From Costus lasius (Eukaryota; Streptophyta; Magnoliopsida; Zingiberales; Costaceae): a DNA stretch of 64,000 nt. Within the stretch, counting starts at the first letter, position 1, and every line of letters starts with the position of its first letter. Made by a program: the position numbers and the translations under genes. This document shows, one piece after another, positions 11,010 to 22,686 of this stretch. Under the pieces are notes generated by a model. It was given only the letters and a program-made list of their open reading frames with translations. It was not told the DNA's origin and did not search any database. Where the stretch lies: NCBI GenBank assembly GCA_027563935.2, contig CM050449.1:62004056-62068055 (forward strand), given 5' to 3'.

Positions 11010-14000
11010 TGTAACATCCCTCAGAATCACACCCCACACGCATACAAGTAAAATACGGGGTTTCAAAAATTTTTTACTCTTCCATTAAAACACAAGAAGA
11101 AAGCGGCATCGAAGGACATTACTACGGAACAGAAAACCGCACAGAACTGAATAGGATCGATTACTAGGAAATAGAAATCCGGAAATCCAGAAAAAATCCG
11201 GCAGCAAGTATTCTAAACTACTGCTGCACAGACACACATATCTTGTAACAACAACAAACGTCCACACTACACATATGTGGAATTTCAGAAATATACAGAA
11301 CTGATTATTCAGATACTAAAATAAACAACACAAATTCGGTTACACATCTCAAATCGGACATTTCAAAATAAGAACCAATTCAATAAAAGAATCCAAGACT
11401 TGTATCCAATAATTTAAATGAAACAACTATAATATAATATCCTGAAAACAGGCATAAGCCCTCAGGAGATAAAACATGTCATATAGGTCATAATAAATTA
11501 GGCACGCAGGCCTGATAAATCTTTAGAAGACTATTCTTAGAAATGACATCAAACATTAGCGTCATATTAGCTGTAGCAATTACTGTCTTGATGTCTCACC
11601 TGAAAACATTTAAACAACGGAGGTGAGCTAAAAAGCTCAGTGAGTAAAAGACACTAAAAGTCATCCATAGTACACATCAAAAATATCATACTTAAGTTGA
11701 AATTCTTTTTATTTAACAGATAAGATAAATCAACTTAACATGCATGCTCATATCAGAAACAAACACAATCAAATACAGATACTTGTAACAATAGGCATCA
11801 AACAGGTAGGATATGAATATACCAACCCATACCAACTAACCACACCGCCTAATACATCTAAATACAGATCGAAACAGAACTACAGAAATCAGAACTGACA
11901 GACAGAAAATCAGAATTTTCAGAGTCCAAACGGATAGTCTACATCGGAAACAGAAAGGCCACAGAAGGCCTGATGACCACAGAAGGTCTGACCCCACCTC
12001 TGCCGAGGACGAGACAATACATGCATATCAGAAACAGAATGGTAAAGGAGATATCAGTGGGTGGCCCCCGTCTTGTCAGGACGTGGCACTCTGGTCTCCA
12101 ATACCCAGAACAGAATGGTAGAGGAGGTATCAGTGGGTGGCCCCCGTCTTGTTAGGACGTGGCACTCTGGCCTCCAAAACCCAGAACTGAATGGTAGAGG
12201 AGGTATCAGTGGGTGGCCCCCGTCTTGTTAGGACGTGGCACTCTGGCCTCCAAAACCCAGAACTGAATGGTAGAGGAGGTATCAGTGGGTGGCCCCCGTC
12301 TTGTTAGGACGTGGCACTCTGGCCTCCAAAACCCAGAACAGAAATAGTGTCTCAAGGGTCGTAGTAGACTATCAGCACCATTACAGCGCCACAGAAGGAG
12401 GGTAAGGACACGGAAGAGTGCTACACTAGGGCATAATTTTACAGAACAGATTATACTGAAACAGAGAAGTAGGATCAACCACTACTTAATTCTTACATTA
12501 TGCCCAAAGTCTAACAAACCAGAAAATGACACACCCCAATATCCAGTCCTTAAACACAGAACGGAAGTTATATGAGTGAATTCCTTACAACTAACCTTAA
12601 TTCATGTCAAACCATTCTATGTTCTCACAAATGTTTTAACACATTCAAGGTTTTCAGAAACTTCACAACATATAAACAGAACAGGAAATATCCACATAGC
12701 AAACAATTAAATACAGAACATAGATTATTCATATAACAAACATTTAAACACAGAACAGAAATTATTCATGAAATAATCTCCTCAAAATTCCTAAAACCGT
12801 GAGCTATAAAATTACTGTAAGGGACGCCACTTTCAGAACCTTAACAGAACGCACAAATTTCATGTAATTAATTTCAGTCCCCCACTACAGATAATTTTAA
12901 TTACACGTTTGTGAAGAAAATTGACAAAAGCCCCAAAATTGGCTCGAACTATATTTTCGAAAATTCCTAAGTTCTTAGTTAAATCCCCAATTTTGTTTTC
13001 TCTAAAATTTCTCATAAAACAAATAAATTTTAGAAGAACTACAGACCACAATTTAAGAGGTTAAACCATACAATGTAAATTTTTCTCACAAAGGAATATT
13101 CGTCTAACCAAAACATAGCAGATTTATATTGTCAGTTTGCAAAATATATTTTTAGTCCAATTTCGAACCAAAGCTAGTCAATATTGTATTCAAAATGAAG
13201 CTCTCTGAATCTAGTTTCCAATAAAACTGGTTTCACAAGATTTCGAATTTTATACAGGAAGATATAAGGGTTCGAACATAGGAAGGTCAGAATTTCAGAT
13301 TTCAAGAAAACAGATTCATATATCAGACTTGCGACATTTATTTCAGATCCAATAACTAATCGAAAATAGGCGTTATGGGAGTCAAAATAAAGCTCTTCGA
13401 GCCTACGGTCTAATAAAACTGATTTGACAAGATTTCGAGCTATACCTAGGGAGATATGATGGTTCGAACACATAAAGGTCGAAATCCAGAATTTCAGAAA
13501 ACTGATTTTGTACAGCTAGATTGCAATACAGATTGAAATACGAATACAGCTCGGATATGGTCGATATCAGATTCAAATTAAAGCCGAATGTATCTAGTTT
13601 CATACAAAATTTATTTCGTGCGATTTGGATCTATAGACCATGAGATATTGGGGTTATAGTACACAAAGGTCAGATTAACGAATGCAGATTTCAGCAGAAC
13701 AGGATTTTAAAACCCTATAATTATTTGAATTCAACCCCATACGAATAATCATGGCAAATAACGAATTTTAATTCGGATTAGACTCCTTAGGATCGAATTA
13801 CTCACCAGAAAAATCGCCCACAGAGAAAACGCCAAAACAGGGGATCAGGGGTCTCCAGAAAGTTCGTCCACCACCAGTCTGCCACCACCAGCGTCAGAAA
13901 TTTTGCAGGAGCGCCAAGCACAGTGAGGGGCGACAACACAGGCGGCTAGGGCAAGAAACAAACCAAAAATCGTGAGGGAGAGGAGCTCTCACGAATTTTC

Positions 14001-14330
14001 CCCCTTTTTTTTATTTTTTTTTTTCCACCCCAAACGGATTCAAGATCCAATAACCCAATTAACTTAAGTGGAAATCGGCTTTAATGGGCTTACCTGGGCT
14101 TAACCACCATGCGCCACTCCAATAACACAGAAATATGCGCCACCATGGTGGAAGAATTCCAGGAGCAAATAGTCAAGGTTGAGGGTTCGAAGCCCCAACG
14201 AAAATAATTATTTTTGCCCTGTAGGAAAAAGTCCTACAATTAGGCAAAAATCCCTAAATTTTAACCGATAAAAATACAGAAACTGAATTTCTAACCTTAA
14301 ATCATAATTCAGAAAATCAAGGGCGTTACA
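11010..14330 (-). repeat. Tekay LTR (second, internal copy)
   Basis: On the plus strand it runs from TGTAACATCC to GGGCGTTACA. It is 3321 bp and nearly identical to 18349-21670 (one substitution and one T-run indel noticed). It serves as 3' LTR for the complete internal region and as 5' LTR for the truncated copy. It contains a four-unit 76 bp repeat and no long gene. Small open frames in it are not supported as genes. Confidence 0.92.
12037..12340. repeat. 4 x 76 bp tandem repeat in Tekay LTR
   Basis: Four units start at 12037, 12113, 12189 and 12265. Each contains GGTGGCCCCCG and GGACGTGGCAC, and therefore an ACGT core. Units 2-4 are almost identical and unit 1 is slightly diverged. Confidence 0.92.
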
Positions 14331-14346
14331 TCCTCCCCCCCTTATA
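14331..14346 (-). other. Polypurine tract of Tekay element
   Basis: On the minus strand AAGGGGGGGAGGA immediately precedes the LTR start TGTAACGCCC. It lies 14 bases past the gag-pol stop codon. Confidence 0.85.
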
Positions 14347-14359
14347 GAGCTTTAGTCCT

Positions 14360-17300
14360 CTAAAGCTGACCAAGCCCGTCACTAAACAGGTGAGGATGCT
14401 CCTTTCTCATATCTGCTTCAACCTCCCAAGAGGCTTCTTCAACAGACTGATTTCCCCAGATGACTTTCACAAGTGGAATAACCTTATTCCTCAGCACTTT
14501 GTCTTTTCTATCTTCAATTCTGAGAGGTTTCACCACAAAAGTCATGTTCTCTTCAAGCTGGAGAGGTTCCAACTCCAGAACATGAGAAGGATCAGAACAA
14601 TATTTTCTGAGTGCAGAAACATGGAACACATTATGGAGGTGTTCCAGTGATGGGGGCAAAGCAAGTCGGTATGCCACAGGTCCAATCCTCTCAATGATAT
14701 CAAAGGGACCAATGTACCTGGGACTCAATTTTCCTCTCTTCCCAAATCTCATCACCCCTTTCATAGGCGAGACCTTTAGGAAAACATGCTCTCCCACCAA
14801 AAACTCAAGAGGACGCCGCCTCACATCAGCATAACTCCTCTGTCTATCCTGAGCAATCTTCATCTTTTTCTGAATTTCTCTGATCTTCTCAGTGGCTTCC
14901 TGAACAGCATCAGACTTTAGCACTGTTCTGTCCCCAGTTTCCTCCCAGCATATAGGTGTTCTGCATTTCCTCCCATATAGGGCCTCATACGGAGCCATCT
15001 GTATGCTAGAGTGGAAGCTATTGTTGTAGGTGAACTCTATCAGTGATAAGTCCATATCCCACTCAACAGACCAGTCAATCACATAAGATCTCAGAAGATC
15101 CTCAAGTGTCTGAATAGTTCTCTCTGTCTGACCATCAGATTGAGGATGATATGCAGTGCTGAAACTCAGATTAGTTCCCAAATCTTCCTGTAATTTCTTC
15201 CAAAACCTGGATAGAAATCGAGGATCACGATCAGAGACAATGTCCAAGGGAACTCCATGTAATCTGACAATCTCATCGATGTACAGTTTTGCTAACCGAT
15301 CCAAACTGTAAGTCATTTTGATCGGTAAGAAGTGAGCTGACTTCGTGAGTCTGTCCACAATCACCCATACGGCATCATGATTCCTTCTGGTATTGGGCAG
15401 TCCACACACAAAGTCCATACTGATATGCTCCCACTTCCACTGAGGAATAGGGAGAGACTGCATCAAACCGCCCGGCCTCTGATGCTCAGCCTTCACGGTT
15501 TGGCAAGTCAAACATCTGGACACAAACAAATGCACATCCTTCTTCATACCGTGCCACCAGAAAGTCTTTTTCAGATCCTGATACATCTTGGTACTACCAG
15601 GATGAACGGTATACTTAGTGCAATGACTTTCCTTAAGAATTTCATTTCTCAACTCAGGGTCCTCAGGGACACAGACCCTTCCACGAAATCTGAGGAGACC
15701 ATCATCCGACATACTGAAATTCTCATCCCAGCCTTGCTCAGACCTCTCTTTCCACCATAGAATATCCTGATCTGACTGTTGCCCTGATCTCAGTCTCTGC
15801 AGTAAGTCTGACTGAACCCTGAGAGAAGCCAGAAGACCGCCTCTCTCACCCGGAGTCACACTCAGATGCATGTCACTGAACTCCTGCAATAGTCGCCACT
15901 CCTGGACTCGCAATGCAGCTATCTGAGTCACAGGATACCGACTAAGAGCATCAGCCACCACATTGGCTTTACCAGACTGATATTGGATGGTGAAGTCATA
16001 ATCCTTTATCAATTCAAGCCATCGCCTCTGTCTCATATTCAGCTCTTTCTGAGTGAAGATATACTTCAAACTCTGGTGATCTGTAAACAATTCAAATGTC
16101 TGTCCAAACAGATAGTGCCTCCAGATTTTCAAGGCAAAAACTACAGCTGCCAACTCCAGATCATGAGTGGGGTAGTTTACTTCGTAATCTTTGAGTTGCC
16201 TTGAAGCATAAGCGACTACTTTTCCTTGCTGCATCAGTACAGCACCCAGACCCTTACCAGAGGCATCAGTGTAAACAATGAACTTCTCTCCATCACAGGG
16301 AATGATGAGGATAGGAGCACTGGTCAGTCTCTTTTTCAGTTCCTGAAAACTAGACTCACAATCATCAGACCACTCAAACTTCAAATTCTTTTTAGTTAAC
16401 TTAGTCAGAGGACCAGCCAACTTGGAAAAACCTTCCACAAAACGGCGGTAGTATCCAGCTAAGCCCAGAAAACTTCTGACCTCAGTCGCTGTAGTTGGTC
16501 TTCCCCAGTGAAGAATGGCCTCCACCTTCACTGGATCCACAGACACACCCTGGCTAGAAATAATGTGCCCCAGAAAACCAATCTGATCTAGCCAGAACTC
16601 ACATTTGCTGGCCTTAGCATATAGCCGCTTCAGCCGCAGAATCTCCAGCACCTTGCGCAAATCCTGAGAGTGGTCTTGCGCATTCTTGGAGTAGATCAGA
16701 ATATCATCAATGAAGACGACCACACATTTGTCCAGGAGCTCATGAAATACCCTGTTCATCAGATCCATAAACACCGCAGGAGCATTTGTCAGTCCAAAGG
16801 GCATAACAAGAAATTCATAGTGCCCATACCTGGTCCTGAATGCAGTTTTAGGTACATCCTCCTCCCGAACACTCATCTGATAATAGCCAGACCTCAGGTC
16901 AATTTTAGAGAATACAGTAGCACCCTGCAACTGATCAAAGAGATCATCAATACGGGGTAATGGGTACTTATTCTTAACAGTCACTTGATTGAGTTGACGG
17001 TAATCGATGCACATGCGCAAAGTACCATCCTTCTTCTTCACAAATAACACAGGTGCTCCCCATGGAGAAACACTAGGCCGAATATACCCCTTCTCTAATA
17101 GTTCTTCCAGTTGCTTCTTCAGCTCTGTCAGTTCTGAAGTTGCCATCCTGTAAGGAGCTTTAGATATCGGTGCTGTGCCTGGCAACAACTCGATACCAAA
17201 CTCAACTTCTCTGCTAGGTGGTAACCCAGATAAATCTGAGAAGACGTCAGCAAACTCTCTTACCACAGGAATTTTAGCCAGATCCAAATCAGGCTCAGTC

Positions 17301-18202
17301 TGCACCTTGACATGCACCAGATACCCCTTGCAGCCCTGGGCTAAAAGCTTCCTGGCCTGCAGATGAGATATCACCAAAGGCCCTTGTTCTGAAATCCGGC
17401 CTTGGATAACCAATTGCTGTCCATCACTTAGATGCAGAGTAATTAACTTTTCAAAACAATCTAAAGTAGCATGATAGGCAGACAGCCAATCCATGCCCAG
17501 AATGATGTCATAGTCTTTCATAGGAAGACTAATCAAATCAATAGGTAAATCATATCCTTCTACCTTAATCAAACAGTCAGGGTATGTTATATCTGTAGAT
17601 ACGGCCTCATACTGATCCACCGTCTTGTCACCCTGCTCAAGATGAATAAAGTCCACCTCGCGCTCCTCAGATAAGCTAGAGGGTAAAAACTTGACATTGA
17701 ACTTCATCATGAAGTACTGCCAATCAACAACTCCGGATTCAGTTGCCGCCAGTCTGACGACTCCCTTCCACCAGTCTTCGGCATCTCCACGCAACATGAA
17801 GACAGACAAACATAGCTTGTCTGCATCATCACAGCGCAAAACCTGGAAAATCTTTTCCAGTGTCAAAAGCCAATCCTCGGCCGCTCTGGGCCCCGGACTA
17901 CCATAAAATGCAGTCGGGTTCAGGTGCTGAAACTCTCGAACCAACCGAGCATATCGTTGATGCGCGCCATCACCCAGAGGAGAACCAGCCGGTTGTGACT
18001 GTGTCTGAGACGGTGTCTGCGTCAGCCGCTGCAATAACTGTTGCTGAACCTCCATGTGTTGCGCCTGCTGCTGCTGCATCATCTGAGTTTGCTGCTGGAT
18101 GAATGCGTTCTGTTGTTTCATCATAGCAGTCATAGCCTCCATGGCCTGCCTCAGATCAGACTGTTGATCACCGTTGCTACTGCTAGCTCTTGGTCGCACC
18201 AT
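14360..18202 (-). CDS. Tekay gag-pol polyprotein, internally deleted
   Basis: The frame is 1280 codons without a stop. The ATG at 18202 ([10 protein letters not shown]) is preferred because it opens the Gln-rich gag leader; an upstream in-frame start exists at 18244. In order it has a coiled, Gln-rich N-terminus (about 20-70), retrotransposon gag (about 90-200), a protease C-terminal half ([12 protein letters not shown]), RT (about 380-560, FIDD near 500), RNase H (about 620-740), an integrase zinc region HCTKYT to CLTC (about 860-905), a DDE core (D in MDFVCG near 929, D in SDRDPRF near 990, E in ERTIQTLE near 1030) and a chromodomain-like end (EEASWEVE near 1255). Gag joins directly to the protease tail (DQYEA then VSTDITYPD). 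The gag C-terminus, CCHC knuckle and protease D-T/S-G motif are therefore absent. Confidence 0.9.
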   Translation of the reverse strand: MVRPRASSSNGDQQSDLRQAMEAMTAMMKQQNAFIQQQTQMMQQQQAQHMEVQQQLLQRLTQTPSQTQSQPAGSPLGDGAHQRYARLVREFQHLNPTAFYGSPGPRAAEDWLLTLEKIFQVLRCDDADKLCLSVFMLRGDAEDWWKGVVRLAATESGVVDWQYFMMKFNVKFLPSSLSEEREVDFIHLEQGDKTVDQYEAVSTDITYPDCLIKVEGYDLPIDLISLPMKDYDIILGMDWLSAYHATLDCFEKLITLHLSDGQQLVIQGRISEQGPLVISHLQARKLLAQGCKGYLVHVKVQTEPDLDLAKIPVVREFADVFSDLSGLPPSREVEFGIELLPGTAPISKAPYRMATSELTELKKQLEELLEKGYIRPSVSPWGAPVLFVKKKDGTLRMCIDYRQLNQVTVKNKYPLPRIDDLFDQLQGATVFSKIDLRSGYYQMSVREEDVPKTAFRTRYGHYEFLVMPFGLTNAPAVFMDLMNRVFHELLDKCVVVFIDDILIYSKNAQDHSQDLRKVLEILRLKRLYAKASKCEFWLDQIGFLGHIISSQGVSVDPVKVEAILHWGRPTTATEVRSFLGLAGYYRRFVEGFSKLAGPLTKLTKKNLKFEWSDDCESSFQELKKRLTSAPILIIPCDGEKFIVYTDASGKGLGAVLMQQGKVVAYASRQLKDYEVNYPTHDLELAAVVFALKIWRHYLFGQTFELFTDHQSLKYIFTQKELNMRQRRWLELIKDYDFTIQYQSGKANVVADALSRYPVTQIAALRVQEWRLLQEFSDMHLSVTPGERGGLLASLRVQSDLLQRLRSGQQSDQDILWWKERSEQGWDENFSMSDDGLLRFRGRVCVPEDPELRNEILKESHCTKYTVHPGSTKMYQDLKKTFWWHGMKKDVHLFVSRCLTCQTVKAEHQRPGGLMQSLPIPQWKWEHISMDFVCGLPNTRRNHDAVWVIVDRLTKSAHFLPIKMTYSLDRLAKLYIDEIVRLHGVPLDIVSDRDPRFLSRFWKKLQEDLGTNLSFSTAYHPQSDGQTERTIQTLEDLLRSYVIDWSVEWDMDLSLIEFTYNNSFHSSIQMAPYEALYGRKCRTPICWEETGDRTVLKSDAVQEATEKIREIQKKMKIAQDRQRSYADVRRRPLEFLVGEHVFLKVSPMKGVMRFGKRGKLSPRYIGPFDIIERIGPVAYRLALPPSLEHLHNVFHVSALRKYCSDPSHVLELEPLQLEENMTFVVKPLRIEDRKDKVLRNKVIPLVKVIWGNQSVEEASWEVEADMRKEHPHLFSDGLGQL

Positions 18203-18348
18203 TTTTTTTACCTGCATCACATAACACGGTAGAATAACAACCAATGTTCAATCACAAATCAGATCCTAACTTGGTTTCTAGCAATACACAAACAGAGTTT
18301 TCCTTCCCCGGAGTTTCTAATTGCTAGTAAAATTGCTCTGATACCATC
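15609..18348 (-). repeat. Tekay internal segment duplicated at 8270-11009
   Basis: Offset between the copies is 7339 bases. One difference (17481 C vs 10142 T) was seen in gag. It is listed so that the reader does not take the two copies as independent insertions. Confidence 0.9.
18335..18346 (-). other. Primer binding site of complete Tekay element
   Basis: GCTCTGATACCA (minus strand TGGTATCAGAGC) lies two bases from the LTR end at 18349. It is complementary to initiator tRNA-Met. Confidence 0.88.
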
Positions 18349-21300
18349 TGTAACATCCCTCAGAATCACACCCCACACGCATACAAGTAAAATACGGGGT
18401 TTCAAAAATTTTTTACTCTTCCATTAAAACACAAGAAGAAAGCGGCATCGAAGGACATTACTACGGAACAGAAAACCGCACAGAACTGAATAGGATCGAT
18501 TACTAGGAAATAGAAATCCGGAAATCCAGAAAAAATCCGGCAGCAAGTATTCTAAACTACTGCTGCACAGACACACATATCTTGTAACAACAACAAACGT
18601 CCACACTACACATATGTGGAATTTCAGAAATATACAGAACTGATTATTCAGATACTAAAATAAACAACACAAATTCGGTTACACATCTCAAATCGGACAT
18701 TTCAAAATAAGAACCAATTCAATAAAAGAATCCAAGACTTGTATCCAATAATTTAAATGAAACAACTATAATATAATATCCTGAAAACAGGCATAAGCCC
18801 TCAGGAGATAAAACATGTCATATAGGTCATAATAAATTAGGCACGCAGGCCTGATAAATCTTTAGAAGACTATTCTTAGAAATGACATCAAACATTAGCG
18901 TCATATTAGCTGTAGCAATTACTGTCTTGATGTCTCACCTGAAAACATTTAAACAACGGAGGTGAGCTAAAAAGCTCAGTGAGTAAAAGACACTAAAAGT
19001 CATCCATAGTACACATCAAAAATATCATACTTAAGTTGAAATTCTTTTTATTTAACAGATAAGATAAATCAACTTAACATGCATGCTCATATCAGAAACA
19101 AACACAATCAAATACAGATACTTGTAACAATAGGCATCAAACAGGTAGGATATGAATATACCAACCCATACCAACTAACCACACCGCCTAATACATCTAA
19201 ATACAGATCGAAACAGAACTACAGAAATCAGAACTGACAGACAGAAAATCAGAATTTTCAGAGTCCAAACGGATAGTCTACATCGGAAACAGAAAGGCCA
19301 CAGAAGGCCTGATGACCACAGAAGGTCTGACCCCACCTCTGCCGAGGACGAGACAATACATGCATATCAGAAACAGAATGGTAAAGGAGATATCAGTGGG
19401 TGGCCCCCGTCTTGTCAGGACGTGGCACTCTGGTCTCCAATACCCAGAACAGAATGGTAGAGGAGGTATCAGTGGGTGGCCCCCGTCTTGTTAGGACGTG
19501 GCACTCTGGCCTCCAAAACCCAGAACTGAATGGTAGAGGAGGTATCAGTGGGTGGCCCCCGTCTTGTTAGGACGTGGCACTCTGGCCTCCAAAACCCAGA
19601 ACTGAATGGTAGAGGAGGTATCAGTGGGTGGCCCCCGTCTTGTTAGGACGTGGCACTCTGGCCTCCAAAACCCAGAACAGAAATAGTGTCTCAAGGGTCG
19701 TAGTAGACTATCAGCACCATTACAGCGCCACAGAAGGAGGGTAAGGACACGGAAGAGTGCTACACTAGGGCATAATTTTACAGAACAGATTATACTGAAA
19801 CAGAGAAGTAGGATCAACCACTACTTAATTCTTACATTATGCCCAAAGTCTAACAAACCAGAAAATGACACACCCCAATATCCAGTCCTTAAACACAGAA
19901 CGGAAGTTATATGAGTGAATTCCTTACAACTAACCTTAATTCATGTCAAACCATTCTATGTTCTCACAAATGTTTTAACACATTCAAGGTTTTCAGAAAC
20001 TTCACAACATATAAACAGAACAGGAAATATCCACATAGCAAACAATTAAATACAGAACATAGATTATTCATATAACAAACATTTAAACACAGAACAGAAA
20101 TTATTCATGAAATAATCTCCTCAAAATTCCTAAAACCGTGAGCTATAAAATTACTGTAAGGGACGCCACTTTCAGAACCTTAACAGAACGCACAAATTTC
20201 ATGTAATTAATTTCAGTCCCCCACTACAGATAATTTTAATTACACGTTTGTGAAGAAAATTGACAAAAGCCCCAAAATTGGCTCGAACTATATTTTCGAA
20301 AATTCCTAAGTTCTTAGTTAAATCCCCAATTTTGTTTTCTCTAAAATTTCTCATAAAACAAATAAATTTTAGAAGAACTACAGACCACAATTTAAGAGGT
20401 TAAACCATACAATGTAAATTTTTCTCACAAAGGAATATTCGTCTAACCAAAACATAGCAGATTTATATTGTCAGTTTGCAAAATATATTTTTAGTCCAAT
20501 TTCGAACCAAAGCTAGTCAATATTGTATTCAAAATGAAGCTCTCTGAATCTAGTTTCCAATAAAACTGGTTTCACAAGATTTCGAATTTTATACAGGAAG
20601 ATATAAGGGTTCGAACATAGGAAGGTCAGAATTTCAGATTTCAAGAAAACAGATTCATATATCAGACTTGCGACATTTATTTCAGATCCAATAACTAATC
20701 GAAAATAGGCGTTATGGGAGTCAAAATAAAGCTCTTCGAGCCTACGGTCTAATAAAACTGATTTGACAAGATTTCGAGCTATACCTAGGGAGATATGATG
20801 GTTCGAACACATAAAGGTCGAAATCCAGAATTTCAGAAAACTGATTTTGTACAGCTAGATTGCAATACAGATTGAAATACGAATACAGCTCGGATATGGT
20901 CGATATCAGATTCAAATTAAAGCCGAATGTATCTAGTTTCATACAAAATTTATTTCGTGCGATTTGGATCTATAGACCATGAGATATTGGGGTAATAGTA
21001 CACAAAGGTCAGATTAACGAATGCAGATTTCAGCAGAACAGGATTTTAAAACCCTATAATTATTTGAATTCAACCCCATACGAATAATCATGGCAAATAA
21101 CGAATTTTAATTCGGATTAGACTCCTTAGGATCGAATTACTCACCAGAAAAATCGCCCACAGAGAAAACGCCAAAACAGGGGATCAGGGGTCTCCAGAAA
21201 GTTCGTCCACCACCAGTCTGCCACCACCAGCGTCAGAAATTTTGCAGGAGCGCCAAGCACAGTGAGGGGCGACAACACAGGCGGCTAGGGCAAGAAACAA

Positions 21301-21670
21301 ACCAAAAATCGTGAGGGAGAGGAGCTCTCACGAATTTTCCCCCTTTTTTTTTATTTTTTTTTTTCCACCCCAAACGGATTCAAGATCCAATAACCCAATT
21401 AACTTAAGTGGAAATCGGCTTTAATGGGCTTACCTGGGCTTAACCACCATGCGCCACTCCAATAACACAGAAATATGCGCCACCATGGTGGAAGAATTCC
21501 AGGAGCAAATAGTCAAGGTTGAGGGTTCGAAGCCCCAACGAAAATAATTATTTTTGCCCTGTAGGAAAAAGTCCTACAATTAGGCAAAAATCCCTAAATT
21601 TTAACCGATAAAAATACAGAAACTGAATTTCTAACCTTAAATCATAATTCAGAAAATCAAGGGCGTTACA
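18349..21670 (-). repeat. Tekay 5' LTR
   Basis: It is 3322 bp with ends TGTAAC...GTTACA, a 6 bp terminal inverted repeat. It is followed at 21671 by copia leader sequence that matches Cop2 near 45603, so this end is a clean insertion boundary. Its four 76 bp repeats lie at 19376-19679. Near-identity with the other LTR implies a very recent insertion. Confidence 0.93.
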
Positions 21671-22672
21671 CATCTGGCCCGGACCAGGGCCCAAGCGCCC
21701 TCTGCAGCTCAGATGCGCCCACCAGGTACATGCGCCTGTCATAGGGTCAAACCCTATACCTCCCACCTGGTCAAGCCTCTGCTGCATGCGCCTCTGCCAT
21801 GTCTGCTCTGTGCTCTTGTCTGATTAAAATTACATTTTAATCTATCTAGACAAGATTGACACGCAGGTCAATTACACAATAAATTAATTAAAATGTGATG
21901 CGCAGATCACAAAATAATTTACAATTAATCCAGGCACGCAGGCCCCAGCACAGCACACATTAATTGGGCAACCCACATAAGATGAAATAAACAAGCATCA
22001 TGGCATCCAATCAACATGTGATCCATCAACAAAATAAAATTTTTTTTTTTAAAAAAAATCCCATTGGAATCAATTTTATTTGTCTTATGTGCCCTACTAC
22101 CTTACAACGGTCCATTAATAGGGATCCACTCATCATGTCTAGTCAGATCCACTGCCCTTGCATGCACCAAGTCCTAACTGACTTGAGTCGACCTAATGGT
22201 CAACCATGCATGCGCAAAGGGCTGAACAACCTTCATGAGTTCTGGCAAGCGGGTGTGACCCCGGGCCTAACTCAAGAGTGCTCACTGGTTGTCTCAACCA
22301 GACCTCGCTACACGCCTGTCTGCAGTCGACCTATAGCCACCTCATGCTTGCGCATAGGTGCCATCTGGTCGACCCATCTAGGCTGTCAGATGGTCTGATC
22401 AGACTATTTGGATCCTAACTAGAGGATGACTTCAACCCCATCAACCCGTCTAAGGGTTTATAGTAGGCGCTTAGATCTAATATGGGGCGCGCAAGTGATC
22501 AAGTTTTAAGGAAAAACTACAACAAGCGCATACATGATACATGCGCCAAGATACATCATATTCACAACAATAAGCATGTAGTTAGGCATGTAATTATCCA
22601 TTAGATCTATTCACAAGCGCATTCATGGATCAAACATGAAGATCAAGCAATCATATGAACAAGCAATAACCT
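21671..22672 (-). other. Cop1 5' leader (untranslated)
   Basis: This is homologous to Cop2 45605-46622 and 38608-39236 and has no coding capacity. It contains several short GCGC-rich tracts and an A/T homopolymer pair near 22040. The gag-proximal part of the leader was lost with gag at the Tekay junction. Confidence 0.8.
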
Positions 22673-22684
22673 GCTCTGATACCA
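22673..22684 (-). other. Primer binding site of Cop1
   Basis: GCTCTGATACCA is the complement of the initiator tRNA-Met type site. Two bases separate it from the LTR start at 22687. Confidence 0.88.
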
Positions 22685-22686
22685 AT

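Larger units (their letters stand above)
8270..21670 (-). mobile_element. Tekay/Del-type gypsy element, LTR-INT-LTR-partial INT
   Basis: In biological order (right to left) the insertion has a 5' LTR (18349-21670), a complete internal region (14331-18348), a second LTR (11010-14330) and a truncated second internal region (8270-11009) ending in copia sequence. The third LTR expected of a tandem element is missing. The duplicated 6.06 kb segment (8270-14330 and 15609-21670) showed only three differences by eye: one in gag (10142 vs 17481), one in the LTR (13651 vs 20991) and one T-run length change. LTRs above 3 kb, a tRNA-Met primer site and a C-terminal chromodomain-like end fit the Tekay clade of chromoviruses. 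Confidence 0.85.

Noticed and set aside
12037..12340. Regular repeats that could suggest a CRISPR array
   Set aside because: The 76 bp units are contiguous without unique spacers and sit inside a plant LTR.
8270..14330. Two independent Tekay insertions (8-14 kb and 15-21 kb)
   Set aside because: They are nearly identical, share one LTR between them and lie in a single LTR-INT-LTR-INT order, so they form one tandem structure.
21548..21787. Small ORF spanning the Tekay LTR and copia leader
   Set aside because: It crosses an insertion boundary and is not conserved in Cop2, so it is random.
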